A stretch of 64,000 nucleotides of DNA, from positions 4,402,001 through 4,466,000 of the forward strand of contig NC_064650.1 in NCBI RefSeq assembly GCF_001723175.1, in the 5' to 3' direction. The DNA is from Penicillium oxalicum. Its lineage: Eukaryota; Ascomycota; Eurotiomycetes; Eurotiales; Aspergillaceae. The notes under the pieces are model-generated. The model searched no databases, was not told the DNA's origin, and worked only from the letters and a program-made list of their open reading frames with translations. Position 1 is the first letter of the stretch; the number at the start of each line of letters is the position of its first letter. The position numbers were made by a program, and so were the translations under genes. Below are positions 37,317-49,900 of this stretch, one piece after another.

Positions 37317-38096
37317 TCAAATAAACACAGCGGCTATGCCGACCATGACACCCGCCATCAGGTCGTACAGGCTTGTTGACTGTGTCGACAGTGCTCCATT
37401 TCCGCTGGGCTCGGAGGCGGCGCCCGTTGCCACGCTGGCACAGTAATTCAACTGGAGGCCATGGCAAGCTTGTTGACTGAGACTCGAACAGATGGACGTA
37501 GCCTGCGACGTCGCCGTCACGGCTTGCACCGTCACACCAGCTCCGCCCACTCCACCGACCGTCACTCCGTAGCGGCCCAGGAGGTTCGCAGTGCATTGAG
37601 TATACTCCGATTGACAGAGAGAGTAGTACGAAGAGCAGACCGCCGAGTTGGGAAACGTAGTCGGCACGTAGACAAAGGGATAGGCCCCAGGGATGACTGA
37701 GCCGGTGATGGAGGCGCCGTTCGGGTCAATCGTGCTGGATGTCGTCGTCGCGGTCGCGCCGTGTGGAAACATGAAGCTGGTGCCCGTCTCGGTGGCTGTA
37801 GATGGTCCCGTGAGACTGCCTGTACAGACTGCGCCCGTGGGGCAACAGGCGATGTTGTCGGCGGCATCGCGGGAGCAACTGGTGTCTGGTCGGCAACAGA
37901 CGTTGGAATTACCCAGGCTGGTGCACGGATTATATCCCCAGGGGCAGTTGTTGTCCGCTCGCTTGAGAATCTGGAGCACTTCAAAGGCGCGCTTATTGGA
38001 TTCAATAATGTGCGGTTCTGCGAATGGTGCCGTCTCAGTCGCGATGACCGACGGGGCGAAGAGTACGCAAACTCCGATCCACCACGAGGCCCGCAT
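37317..38096 (-). CDS. Predicted GPI-anchored cysteine-rich surface protein
   Basis: A single exon of 259 residues. ATG 38096 is chosen because it begins a clean signal peptide (MRASWWIGVCVLFAPSVIATE); the frame is open further upstream but without an earlier plausible start. A cysteine module C-x6-C-x8-CC-x5-C-x9-CC lies at about residues 50-85. Then comes a Thr/Ser-rich region with a YPFVYVPTTFPNSAVC segment and a second Cys group (CSSYYSLCQSEYTQC, CSSLSQQACHGLQLNYC). The C-terminus is small residues followed by a hydrophobic tail (LYDLMAGVMVGIAAVFI), the pattern of a GPI-anchor signal. The likely location is plasma membrane or cell wall. Its function is unknown. Confidence 0.8.
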   Translation of the reverse strand: MRASWWIGVCVLFAPSVIATETAPFAEPHIIESNKRAFEVLQILKRADNNCPWGYNPCTSLGNSNVCCRPDTSCSRDAADNIACCPTGAVCTGSLTGPSTATETGTSFMFPHGATATTTSSTIDPNGASITGSVIPGAYPFVYVPTTFPNSAVCSSYYSLCQSEYTQCTANLLGRYGVTVGGVGGAGVTVQAVTATSQATSICSSLSQQACHGLQLNYCASVATGAASEPSGNGALSTQSTSLYDLMAGVMVGIAAVFI

Positions 38097-39655
38097 TCTT
38101 GTCGCGCGGAGAAGCAGATAATCTTTGGGAATGGGAGGTGAAGCCAATGTCACAAGGCTGAAAAATTGCACGATCGGGTCTATGCCGTCCTTTACACTGT
38201 CATGACCAAATTGTGCCAAAGTTCGATTCGAGGGTTGGACCGATTGTCAACACACTACTGAAAGCAGTTAGAACACCGTCAGTAAGGGTGCGTTGCGAGA
38301 AGAGGAACCATGGCCCAGGAACAAGCGGGAGAGTCAACCATACTTTACACTGGTCGCACAAGTAAAGTGCCTGTCGAATGGCAAGATGACGTTTGTGCAG
38401 AAAAGATGAAACGGTCCGGAAGTGCTGGAGACGATGAAGTAGCGCCGAATTGACGAAAGGCATCTCTCGCTCTCTCATCTCTCGTCTCTCGTCTCTCTGT
38501 GGCTACGCCCATCTCCACTGGGGCCTTCCCTGCCACGGCAACCGGTTCCACGATGCCCAACCCGCTTTTCCCCCGCCACCTTATCAGCCACGCCGAGAAT
38601 TTGGGCCGATTAGCATCATTGGAGGATACAATCATGATGAGGCGAATTCGAAGCCTGGTGACAAGAAAAGAAAACTTGTTCTAGTGTGAAGCTTCCAAAG
38701 GACTGGTACCTGCATTTGGACGAGTCCAGATGCAAGGTACATCCACCGAAACACGAATGATGGAGAGTCACGGAGGCATTTGACCGAAGATTCAACAAGT
38801 TCACCATTTATGATTTGACAAGCAATTTGTCTGAAAGTTCCAATCTTCGTCAAAATGACTAAAATTCAAACATCTCCTCAAGTAAATTCTAATGATAGGA
38901 GCTCGGATAGGAAGATCAGAAGGCCTCCGAAGTTCACCACCAGCTCTCCCCGGTCCAGGCTTGGACGTGGTTCAGTGACGCATTTCAGTCTTGCTGTTCA
39001 AACGAATCCTGGCCGCTTTCCAAAATGAAGATTACGTTTTAATAATTTTCTCTCTTCATTACATGACTCAATTAGTCGTCAATCACCTCTTCAGTCCTAC
39101 GCTGTGTAGATCAGGTGGACAGAAGCGACAGTACTAGGCACTCTGTCTATAACAGGGCGGCACTGACATAATCCCGGACATGGGATCCAATTATACTGAC
39201 TCGCATGAGACATACAATTGTTTGTTTTTGGAATTTTCATTTTGATAGCGCTCAAGTCAAAGCAGTAGATTGTTTCCCTTTGAGCGCTAAACGAAGCTCA
39301 GATGTCTCGGGATAGTCTAGCCTTTGGCCAAAATGATCTATTTCCTGCCCTGTGTGGCCTTGTCATTTAAGGCTGTGAGAACCTACCATCGTTCATCCCA
39401 GAAAAGGAATGCTCAATCCAATTGACTCTCTGTGACGAGATTCCCGCATTTCACATCTTTTGATGGCCGTATTTCCCCTCACATCTACCGCCTGTACTTC
39501 TCAGAGCTTTCCATTGCAGGCCATTTCCGTAGCTCATCACGTCGATCCCGAGGGCCCCACCTGACTAAGGCGATTCTTGGCGCCCGTACGCGATGGATAC
39601 TCCGCGGAATCGCGCCCGTCGCTGGACCATCGACGTTCCTGAACGCGTGGTGACC
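38097..39655. other. Intergenic, divergent promoter of the GPI gene and psf1
   Basis: About 1.56 kb between divergent starts. Short frames only. The middle (about 38.8-39.4 kb) is AT-rich. No gene is supported. Confidence 0.5.
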
Positions 39656-40505
39656 ATGTACGGTGAGCTTGGCAATAAATTGGTACGTCTCGATCGTGCC
39701 TGAGCACACCTATCCGGATGTTTGGATGTCTTGGTATTTCCGCCGGAATCACCTCTCCCCCTCTCCCTCTCCTCCCCCGGCTCTGAACTCATGTCTTGTT
39801 CGAACAGGTTCAACATGCGAAACGCACACAGGCGCTCGCCCATCTCCCACCCTATCAGACGGAAATCGTCCGAGCCGTGACTCGGGAAGTCCGCGACCTT
39901 GACCGCGATGTAGCGCGCTTGCTCGACCCCTTTGAGGGTTCATTCAATCCCTCGGCCGACCCGGCCACCGCCTGCTCTCTTTTGGTGGATCACCTTTGCA
40001 TGCGCCGGAATAAGCGCTGCCTGATGGCGTACCATCGGGTGCGGACGGAGAAACTGGAAGAGCTTTGCTGGACGGGAGTTGATGTGCTGGAGCAGCAACA
40101 GCCCAGCGACATGGGCGAGGACCGAGGCGTCTCGCAGGCTGCGGGTGGACACAGCTCGCTGAGCCCGAGGAAGAGGAGTACTTTCGACTGTACAGTGATC
40201 TGCTGGCGGCATATAAGGGCCAATGGACCGATGTGGACTTGACGGGTACCTTGGAGCCCCCCCAGGATCTCTTCATTGATGTACGCGTGTTGAAAGATGC
40301 GGGGGAGATTCAGACCGAATATGGGTACGTGCATTGTGGCTCTTCCTCCTCCTGATTCCCTGCACACGCCGCTGTGTTTCTGCATGCTAACTCAATTTTG
40401 AACGAAAATAGTGTGATCAATTTGACCAAGAATAGTCAGCTCTATGTCCGACAAGGGGATGTGGAGCGATTGATCGCCCAGGGCTTCTTGGAGAGGCTTA
40501 GTTGA
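39656..40505 (+). CDS. psf1: GINS complex subunit Psf1 (one-base frame break)
   Basis: Psf1 is part of the GINS tetramer of the CMG helicase, needed to start and extend DNA replication. Exons are 39656-39682, 39808-40324 and 40412-40505, with introns of 125 and 87 nt. MYGELGNKL opens the protein in the first exon, and LPPYQTEIVRAVTREVR, LMAYHRVRTEKLEELCW and the C-terminal NLTKNSQLYVRQGDVERLI are typical Psf1. The frame breaks at about 40165-40167: the proline codon after SLS has only two bases before EEEEYFRLYSDLLAAYKGQW continues in the next frame. One restored base gives 212 residues, the normal length. Because the gene is essential in every eukaryote studied and the rest is intact, a sequencing deletion is more likely than a pseudogene. 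A 71-nt alternative intron keeps frame but would remove conserved residues. Confidence 0.9.
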
Positions 40506-42216
40506 TGGAGGACTGGACAGGTTGCGGCTTGACGATTCCGTTTATCTACGAGCGATCCTGGTTCTTGGGGGTGTAGGACCCCGGCAGTGACGAGCCATTT
40601 GTTGTCTATTCATTCTCTTCATTGATACCCCAGCCATGGATCCAATGGCATATTGTAAAGGGCGATGTTTTGGTTGCTGAGTTTGTGTTGTTCTTTTTCC
40701 CTTGTTTTTTGTTGCGTGCATGTTCCGGCCTACTTCATACACCATACCATGGCCTACCACCACGGCCCAAGTTATTTTAGTTATTTACCGTGCACTACTC
40801 TTCTATGATTTGGTGGTAAGACAGAAAATACCGCTCAATCAATAGAAATCATTCGTGAGATTGGGTTATTGTCCTCTCGCATTGTGTCCTATGAATGTCG
40901 GTCCATTCTCGGCCATGAACTCGGAGTTCTCGGACCGAAGCGATGCTCTTGGGGGTGCAATCCACTTCCCGAGAGTCCTGACGGTTGCACGCGACGATTC
41001 CATAGTCCCCGCGCCTTCTCCCGTGATGATCAAAGCGATTTAGACCGCAGAATCGACTGTGTCAAAGTGTTGAATAAGCAAACGAGAAGAAATAAAAGGC
41101 TGTTTTATCTGCAAACGAGACTGTGATCCGCCGACTATCCAGAGCTCGGACCAGGCCCTGGACGTGGACGTAGTCGGTGGCACCGGTGCAGCACGTGCAG
41201 CTCAATGCAGCGGTGGGTGGAGATGGACGTGCGGCTCGTTCAGGGCCCAGAGCCCCGCCGACTAAGTCCGCAAGGCTACGAGACTATGGGTAGCTACCTA
41301 TCCCTCCCGTCTACACCAGCCAGGCCGCCATTCAATGCGATATTTGTATCTAGATTAAACGTATGCACAGCGACAATGCATATTTCTAAGCAAACAATTG
41401 AGTATATAAGCCCACAAGAACCCAGTTATTCTGCCAAACTTCAAATCCTGCCAGAGTCTTCTAAATGAGATAACTTTTTAACTTCAAATATTCGGTACCT
41501 ATGTCCAGCTCAACAAAAGAAAACAAAGAATCAAATGGAATCATGTCATTACAATAAGTAATCTCAAATACGAGAGCGAATGAGCGCGTAAGTTAAGAGA
41601 CCTTAGGGCCTTCAGACACAGGAAGCAGCAAAAAGGTCAAGAGAGAATTGGGGAGAAGAGGAAGGAAAAGCTACATACGCATGTCAAAAGCTGCTCACAG
41701 GCGGATACAGATATAAGGCACAGTTAAAGAGAGATAGAGAGAGGAAAGGTGAAATTGACTTAGGGGGAGAGGGCCAAAGTTGGAATGTAGCTGGTCTGCG
41801 CACCGGTAGAAGCACATGCCTCGAACAAAAGCCCTCCAGCATCTCATGATCTAGTCCTACACACAGGAAAAGATATAAAGGAGGGAAGTACATCAAATAC
41901 CAGAACAAGAAACAAGCAAGACAACAGAAGCGGGTGTTCCCATCCAAACTCCGTAGTTCAATCTGGTAGGAAATAACTTGTCGAAAGGGAGACGATAGAC
42001 AATGTTTCTGCAAGACATCGAAATTCTGACAGAGTTCGCTCCACATTGAGGCACTAGACAATTATTTCGCCGAACAGAACCTGCTTTCTGTATAAGTTCT
42101 GATTCTGTAGTCGAAGCCTAGGTTGACTTTCGTGAGAAAACGTGGCAAGTGCCTTCTGTTTTATACAATGCACGACGGCAGTTTTAGTACGTACCCCACA
42201 GTCACCTTGCAGCTCA
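40506..42216. other. Intergenic, convergent 3' ends of psf1 and the CVNH gene
   Basis: About 1.7 kb, becoming AT-rich to the right. The minus-strand frame at 41684-42061 looks spurious. No gene is supported. Confidence 0.5.
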
Positions 42217-42816
42217 TTATACTCCCTCTAAACCAAAGCAGCTCATTCTTCCATCGTAGTTAGCGATGTAAGGATCTACTCGATATCGTTAATAGACTTT
42301 TCAGTGCAAGATATCCCATTGGAGACCAACTCGTATCAATCGAAGTCTCTTTCCAGCCTCCGGCACCGTCGTCACAAGTAGCATGGAGAATAGTGCCTTT
42401 CATCTTCAAATGATTGCAGCTGTGAGAAAAGTTGCCACTGTAATCACGTTTCTTGGTCAGCAGGAGACATGAAAGCTACAATTAGAGGAAGGAGGGCAGA
42501 TTGAGACAAGGTGGATATGAGACACAGAAGTTTGGTCTTAAAAGGACATAGGAAGTACCTACTTTTTTTTGGCAACCAGTTTGCCATGAGAGTTACGAAA
42601 ACAGAGGTCCGGGTTAATTTGCGTACCAACGTTGTAGACTCCGGAAGGCTTTCGGCAATTAGCAGAAATCGTAAAAGGTCTTTTGTGCGGGTGAGTAGAT
42701 CCTTGAAGGTCAATAATACTGTTGCAGGTCTTGGCGTAGCCAGATTCTGCAACAGCATTATGAGTGAGGTAGCCAAGTGCTAGAAAAGCAGCAACTGGAA
42801 AATTGATCAAGTGCAT
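42217..42816 (-). pseudogene. Secreted cyanovirin-N homology (CVNH) protein, frame broken twice
   Basis: The CVNH fold is a small sugar-binding lectin domain common in filamentous fungi. Exon 1 (42816-42563) starts with a signal peptide (MHLINFPVAAFLALGYLTHNAVA), then a Cys-containing first half. A 125-nt intron has a GTAGGT donor. Exon 2 starts at 42437 with NGNFSHSCNHLKMKG, HATCDDGAGGWKETSID, the classical CVNH pattern. Then the frame shifts by one missing base near 42328-42333 (continuing LVSNGISCTEKSINDIE) and again near 42279-42283 (continuing VDPYIANYDGRMSCFG), the expected CVNH ending, with a stop at 42219. With both bases counted the length is 158 residues. As printed it would end earlier in an unrelated tail. 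It may be a decaying gene or assembly deletions. The intron donor sits in an A8 run, another indel-prone place. Confidence 0.7.
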
Positions 42817-45800
42817 TTTGAGTGATTTGAGAGAAAATTAAAGCACGGATTGTTTGAAATGAGGAAGACAGCGTCGCTTTATAATTGCGAGTCAGAGACT
42901 AGTGGATTGGTCAACCTGGTAGAGCATACCTATGGTTTACTTAATACGCCTAGTACCCTGGATCGGTACTCTTCGCCTCTGCCCATTATGCACCGTGTAA
43001 CCAACGTCCGGCTCAAAAGCTTCGGAGCTGGCTAATTGCCTTGGCTACCTGGGGGAGTTCGATCATCCCCACACTCAATTAGCCGGCTGTTCAAGTGACC
43101 ACGAAAGTAGTCTCTCATTGGCCTCCTTCATCAATTACATTAAACGAAGACCAGGAGCCAAGCTATTAAAGAGGCGCAGAGAACCACCAATCATCATGAC
43201 ATTAATATCCACACTCATAACAACCAACTCAATTGATTAGCTTATGTTTAGCATCAATCTGACTCGCATAGTCTCACTACATATAGCCCCCATGAGTGCC
43301 TAAACCCCTGATGAGTCCTGTACTTGTTGGAAAGCAGGCGAACATAGCGCCAACCCCCCTCATCTAAAAGGCGATCTTAACCAACGGGATGATTTTGCCC
43401 CCACGAGATCCATTCCTCAGATGCGAAAGAATTCGGGAAATTTGAGCCCGGTCTCCAGAAAGCACAATATGCCCGTCGAGTACGAACACGTAGACAGTTT
43501 GAGGCATTCTTTGAATTCGGTAGACAAAGTCATCGAGCTCTAAATCGAGTGAGAGAACCACCTCACTTGCCTGGGTTTTGAGAGTCTAAAGCACAGAAAG
43601 CTTTTTCACTGTCAGCCGGTCGAAAAAGATTCAAAGTGGTAGATTCAGGATCAACACTATGGTTCTAAGGCCCCCCGTCTTCCCCCAGTCTGCAGTCAGG
43701 CCCTCCACGCGGAACCAGGATCGTCCGTCAGAAATAGCCCCCAGCATGATCAAGTGGATCATCCATAGGATCTAATATTTGCTTGGCCATCGACGCTCAA
43801 CCGCTTAAGGGGGTGGCCCCGTCGCCCAGACAGGCAGGTGGGACCTGATTCTTGCCCAGCGACAGTAAGGTACTACCTTATTCACGCATGCTTTTCTCCA
43901 CCTATAGTGACTACAGTGCTGCTGAATGCTCGCGAGGTATGCCGGTGTAGTATCCCCGCGAGAACGGCTAGATAAAGGTTGCATTGAAAACAGAAAATAG
44001 AGAATCTGTATTTGATTAATTGATTTGGGCTCATAAGCTTTTATTCTGGATGGCCAAGGCCGCACTTTGCGTTATTGTGGCCATCGGAGTGGAAAATCTC
44101 AGCCAGATATCACCAGAATAATTTCAGAACACGTAAGTTTTATTGAATCCCGTGGCAATTGTCAATGATATCGTAAGTTCCATCGTCTCAATGTTGACTC
44201 AAATAGTCATAAAAGTACCAGAGCTCCTCGATATTCTTCAAACGGGAATGCGCACCCTCTCAAAGTTTTGCCAACGTGTTTGCCGAGATTGGTGTGATCT
44301 GATTTGCAAGTCACCGCCGGTTCAAAAAGCCCTCTTCTTCCTCCTGGTCAAAACATGCGAATGTGCCGCCGGATAAATGATACCAAATCCACCACTAGCA
44401 TATAATTTTCCCTGACATCTTTCCCATTAAGGACAATACAGAAGATCGCGGCCCTCACTTTTCTATTTGTGCGATCAGCAAAGAGTCCACAAGCTTGAAT
44501 CGCTCCGTTTGGAAGAATGCTAGCTGGCGTAAAAATATGTGCGGCAACCTCGAATCTCAGAGCTCTGTCTATTTCATGTCTTTTTTGACAGTAATGGCGA
44601 CAACGCCTTCTAGAAAGATATGGCCGTCATTCTTTGTTTACAATTCAATATAGAGATATCCAAGACTGATACTAAACATTTTGGCAAATTCAGAGGGGCA
44701 AATGACAGGAGACATTTTGGGAAACAGCCTCCGAATGCAGAGTCTCTTTGAGATTCTGCTAGTTTGCTCGGCTTTCGGGAATGAAGAGCGGGCCATTGTT
44801 GTGGCATATGAAGAATTAGGCTTGATGCTAAGTCTCAATCAGGAGAGACACTTGCCTATAGGAAGGCTTCAGAGAGAACTAGGTCGCCGGAATCAGAGTC
44901 CGATAAAGACGAAGCTGTAGAGCTTCTTCAGCCGTAACAAGGCTCATTGAGTTGTTGCTCTATGAGTCAGTACATGTAGTAAGGGATTAGCTCTTTGAGC
45001 ATCTGAGAAGATCACGGAATATCTTGGAGGGAAATCTACTAACTGACTGGCTGCTAGATGCTGCAACCTAAGAACTGCTGGCCCGGCCTAACTAAATGGA
45101 TTCCTAGCGGTCGTAATACAGATAGAGACGTTTTGACGTTTCGATCACACGGTTGTGGAACAGCAGATTTGAGTGAGTTCTGCAGTGGGTATTTCAAAGT
45201 TCAGATAGAGACCCTTATGATACGCCAGGTAGACGGACCTTGATGAATAGCGTGAGCTCTGGGGGGATTGGGGACTGGGTAATATATTCCAGCCCCGGGT
45301 CCCACTTCGACTTGTAGAAGACATCCATATTCGCATCGCAAAAAAGCCACTCGAGAGTTGAACCAGATAAATCAATATCTTGCTCAGTGCACTTGTATCT
45401 GTGATATGAAATTGCTACAAAGTATTGATAACCACAAAGAAATTTAACACAGAGAACAAGAGAACTCCGATGTCAAAGATTCTCCGACTGACACCCGCCC
45501 TGCGGGCACTCAGATTGAGAACGTAGTGATTTCAATCTGATTCTACATGTACAAAGCAAGCCTTGCACTCTTCCCTGCAATACCCGTGAGAGATCAAGGA
45601 CAGTACTCGAATCAATTCTCCATAAGTCTCGCCTTCCCTTTTCAGCTCCTTGTCCTCTTAGTAATATTCCTTCAACTCGTCTCTATATCTTACATGAGCG
45701 TGTCACGTAGCTTGTCGTGGTGACTGCTTTCGTTGCTATGCTTGGTCTCATTCTCGCCTTCTGTGTGATGATGACGGTGATGATCAAACACGCCTTCGAA

Positions 45801-46986
45801 CAAAGAGTCTCTGTTCTCGGACTTATGTGCTTCTGCCTCTTGGTCAGCACGTGGGGAACCCCTCAGAGTGATTTCAAGGCAATAAACCTACCCTAAGGCA
45901 TGTTGGTGTATTTTGAATAGATCTAAATCTTCCAGCAGACAGGTTATCTCAAGTTGCTCAAAACTAACGTCAAATACCCTGTGGTCCTGGACTGTTTATG
46001 TAACACTTCTCATCTGAGGAAGAGACTGAAGTCTGATCATGACGTCCTCAAAATGGATTTTACAGCGGCTTTGCCATTGAGAATACAGACGTGGAAGCTT
46101 GAACCGCGGGCACAATATTGATCTCAAACACAGATCCGTCCACAGCTCGACGATCCTCCGATGTCAGTGATTACCACATGGGCAGACTAGAGGATGTCTA
46201 CAGGTGTTCTATTCATGATCCATTGCATCCGTATGCGCATGCGGCACTACTCATGGGTCTGAATGGTTATGAGAGGTTCCAGGCTCTTTTTTGGGCAATG
46301 AAATAAGCTTGTTCACCGTCAATAGTGTCACTGAGGCTACCACCTACAGCACTATATTCTTCTCGCCCATGCTGGGTCTTCTTTGTCTTATCTCCTCTAT
46401 CTATACCTTCGCATATCCATTCGCTACGGTGAACGCTTAGCCAGTCAGTGCCCCTCTCACCCGTTTAGCTATCTTTTTAGTACTATTTTTAAACAAATCC
46501 TGCTTCTCCCTCTATCGTTCGTTTAACTTTGGCCAATTTCGCCTGTACGGTCAGCATCGGCAATTCCATTGGGGACTCGCTCACCGGCCTTCCGCCTCCG
46601 AAAGACTTACATCCTCTCTGTGAGATCAAAAGTGCTAAGCATACTGCTATTTCCAGTCCTGGCGGCCTTCTCTTTCACATCCACAATGATCACCATGACC
46701 TATGCTTCAAATTCGAGTGCCAACTCATGAAAGGCTTGGGCAGTGCAGCAAAGCTGATCGATCAAATCGTGAGACTTCGCTACTTCGATTGGCGAGACTT
46801 CGTCGGTCACCTGGAGTGCTGACATAAACACGTGAAGTGAGGTACGACCCCTTGCGTCATTCGCCCGTTTTTCCAACGCCGCTGCATGCGCTAGTGGTCT
46901 GGAACCTGTCCGACCTTTTCTTCCTTTTTTTTGCTGCTCGCTCGTCCCTACTGGGCCATTGCGCCATCTTGCGCGAAAAACCTCTC
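42817..46986. other. AT-rich gene-poor stretch with scattered protein-like frames
   Basis: About 4.2 kb. Several short frames have protein-like composition but no complete gene: 43364-43600 (-, ends KIIPLVKIAF), 44143-44376 (+), 44681-44920 (+), 45215-45472 (-, includes LEWLFCDANMDVFYKSKW, no start codon) and 46529-46822 (+, ends RYFDWRDFVGHLEC). None is recognised, and no consistent exon chain could be built. They may be relics of accessory genes. The right end is the promoter of the transporter gene. Confidence 0.45.
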
Positions 46987-49900
46987 ATGGGCGTGCTTCA
47001 ACCTCGAGGGCGGCGTGATTCGCGCGCTTCAGCTCTCTCACGCAGCTTGGGTTGGGATCGTGGTCGGGATCCGGATGCATCGATCGCGCCAGAATCCCTC
47101 GTGGAACATGCGCATGCCAATTTGGGCAGCTCCGCGGGAGCCGGAACAGAGGCCAGCAGCTACAATGCCTCCAGCATGAGAACTCCCAGTCGCTCCTTTT
47201 ATCACCGATCTTTTAATGCCCCTACCGGTAGGCCTTTTTCTTCTCCTTTTTCTCTCCCTCCCCTCCCCCCTCTCTTTTCCCTCATTGAATAGCTCTCAAT
47301 TTGAGTACGGAGTGCGCAGAGTGTGCCAAAGATTCTTCGACAAGGACTGGTGGAGCAGTGGAAGGAGTTGTTGAGCTGCTGTATAGCCTCCCGTTGAAAG
47401 GGACGACAAAGGGAAAAAATGCATAAGAAAAAACATAATCGACTGACTACTCTGATCCATCCCAATAGACACCGCCCACTATGCATCAAGTGGATTGCGT
47501 GAACAGACGGCTGAATTAGCAACATACGGCCTCTCTCTCAATAGAAGACAATCGCGGGGGAAAACTAGCTTAGCGCCGAGTCTGGACATCTTTCGCAGTC
47601 AAATCCAACAATCACCATCGGCCTCGCAGGATGGCGTGGCCAGCTCATACCTTCTCGGGGAAGATGACGATTCGAATTCCCAGGCCGTGCTCCTAGATCC
47701 TTCGACTGCCTCGGCATCATCGGCATTGACACAAATGATCCAGCATCCGAATCACGATATGGATCACACTGCCAAACCAGTAGAAGACGCCCCCTTTTCG
47801 CACCTGTCGACTATTGATGATGAATCCGAGACCCGCGAAACGGAGACTACCTCATTGCTATCCAAGGTCCGATCTAAATCCTTGCACCAGTATGGCGCGA
47901 CGGAGGACGTGGAAGGTCTGGGCCGGCCAGCTCAGCGGGGGCCGAACGCGGCAGTTCAGGGCATCGCAGCAGTGAGAGAGTGGTCAAGCATTCTGGCGAA
48001 CCCGAAAGCTTGGGATCGGCGAGCGATCTGGAGGAGCGGCGTTGTTCATCCTCTGAGTCTGCTCCCCGCGGTCATTCTTGGTCTCCTTCTCAACATCCTC
48101 GACGCGCTCTCCTACGGCATGATTCTGTTCCCCCTCGGTGAACCATTGTTCGCACACCTCGGGGCAGATGGAATTTCCATGTTCTACGTCAGCACGATCA
48201 TCTCCCAGGTAGTCTTCTCCAGCGGAGGGTCCATCTTCAAGGGGGGAATCGGCAGTGAGATGATTGAAGTGGTCCCGTTCTTCCACCAAATGGCATTTAC
48301 CATCATGGACCGGATAGGCAAAGACAAACCACAATCGGTCATTGCCACCACGATCCTCGCCTTCTCGGCCAGTTCCGTGCTGACAGGTCTGGTCTTCTTC
48401 CTGATGGGCGCCTGTGGTCTCGGATCACTGATCGGATTCTTTCCTCGCCATATCCTGATCGGCTGTATCGGTGGGGTGGGCTACTTCCTTCTGCAGACGG
48501 GGGTGGAGGTCTCTGCTCGCCTCCCGGGTTCTCTCGAATACAATCTCGGCACTCTCCAAAAGCTCTTCCAGCTCGACACCTTTCCACTTTGGATGATACC
48601 CCTTTTCCTTGCCATTGCTCTCCTTGTTTTGAAGCGTTTCGTACGATCTAATTTCCTTGTCGGTGCCTACTTTATTGGTGTAGCCGTGATTTTCTATATC
48701 GTGATTCTCAGTGCCCGAATCTCGATGCCAACTTTGCATCACAAAGGTTGGGTGTTTGATGCACCATCCTCTAACCATCCGTGGTACCACTTCTATACTC
48801 TATATGGTGAGAGTCTTCAGGTCGCTCCGTGAGGAAGTCCCCAGGAACCCGCTAACGTTGTTGTTCAGATTTCTCGGCAGTGGACTGGGTGGCTTTCCTA
48901 GACACCATTCCCGCCATGTTCGCACTGACCTTTTTCGGAGTTCTCCACGTGCCGATCAACGTTCCAGCGCTCGGCATCTCCACCGGGGAGGACAATCTTA
49001 ACGTGGACCGAGAGCTGATGGCACACGGTGTCACCAATGCCTTGTCGGGCTTCGCAGGGAGCATTCAGAACTATCTGGTGTATACCAACAGCCTCTTGTT
49101 CATTGCAAGCGGTGGGAACTCCCGTCTGGCCGGTCTCATGTTGGCCGCTGCCACGGCCGGGATCATGTTCATCGGGCCGGTCATCATTGGTTACATCCCA
49201 GTGATGGTCGTCGGCGCCTTGATCTTCTTGCTCGGTATTGAACTCTTGCAGGAAGCCCTGGTTGACACATGGGGCAAGCTGACGAGACTGGAATATTTGA
49301 CGGTAGGTGTCATTTCCGATATCTCTTTTGGAGGCCCTTCGAATGCAAGAGGAGATGCTAACCGAAATAGGTTGTCATCATTGTTGTGACCATGGGCGCA
49401 GTGGACTTTGTGATGGGCATTCTGGTTGGAATTATTCTGGCCTGTGTGAATTTTGTCGTCCAGACCTCCCGCAAATCTGCCATCCGTGCGACCTTTTCTG
49501 GAGAGATTGCTGGATCCACGGTCCGTCGGCCACCAATCCAGCAACAGTTCCTCCGAGAAGCTGGACGGCAGACGTTGATCATGAAGCTGGGGGGCTATCT
49601 CTTCTTTGGCACAATTGTCAACGTCGAGAACACGATGCGCGGGCTGATTGAAGAGGAGGCTTTTTCGCAACAACCAATCCGCTTCCTCATTCTTGATTTC
49701 TCACGCGTGTACGGTCTTGATTTTTCTGCCGCCGAAGCGTTCACGCGCATCAACCGGGTGCTACTGAAGCGAAATGTTCAAACAGCTATCTCTGGTCTGA
49801 ACGTCGAAGGCGAGGTCGGTAAGTCTCTTCAGAATGTTGGCCTCTTCGAGCCTGAGTCTGGCGTCCCGATCTTCGAAGACCTCAATGCCGCCCTTGAATT

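Noticed and set aside
40078..40155. A 71-nt intron in psf1 that would restore frame
   Set aside because: It would remove VLEQQQ-type residues that seem conserved in the family, and SLSP|EEEEYF reads perfectly with one added base.
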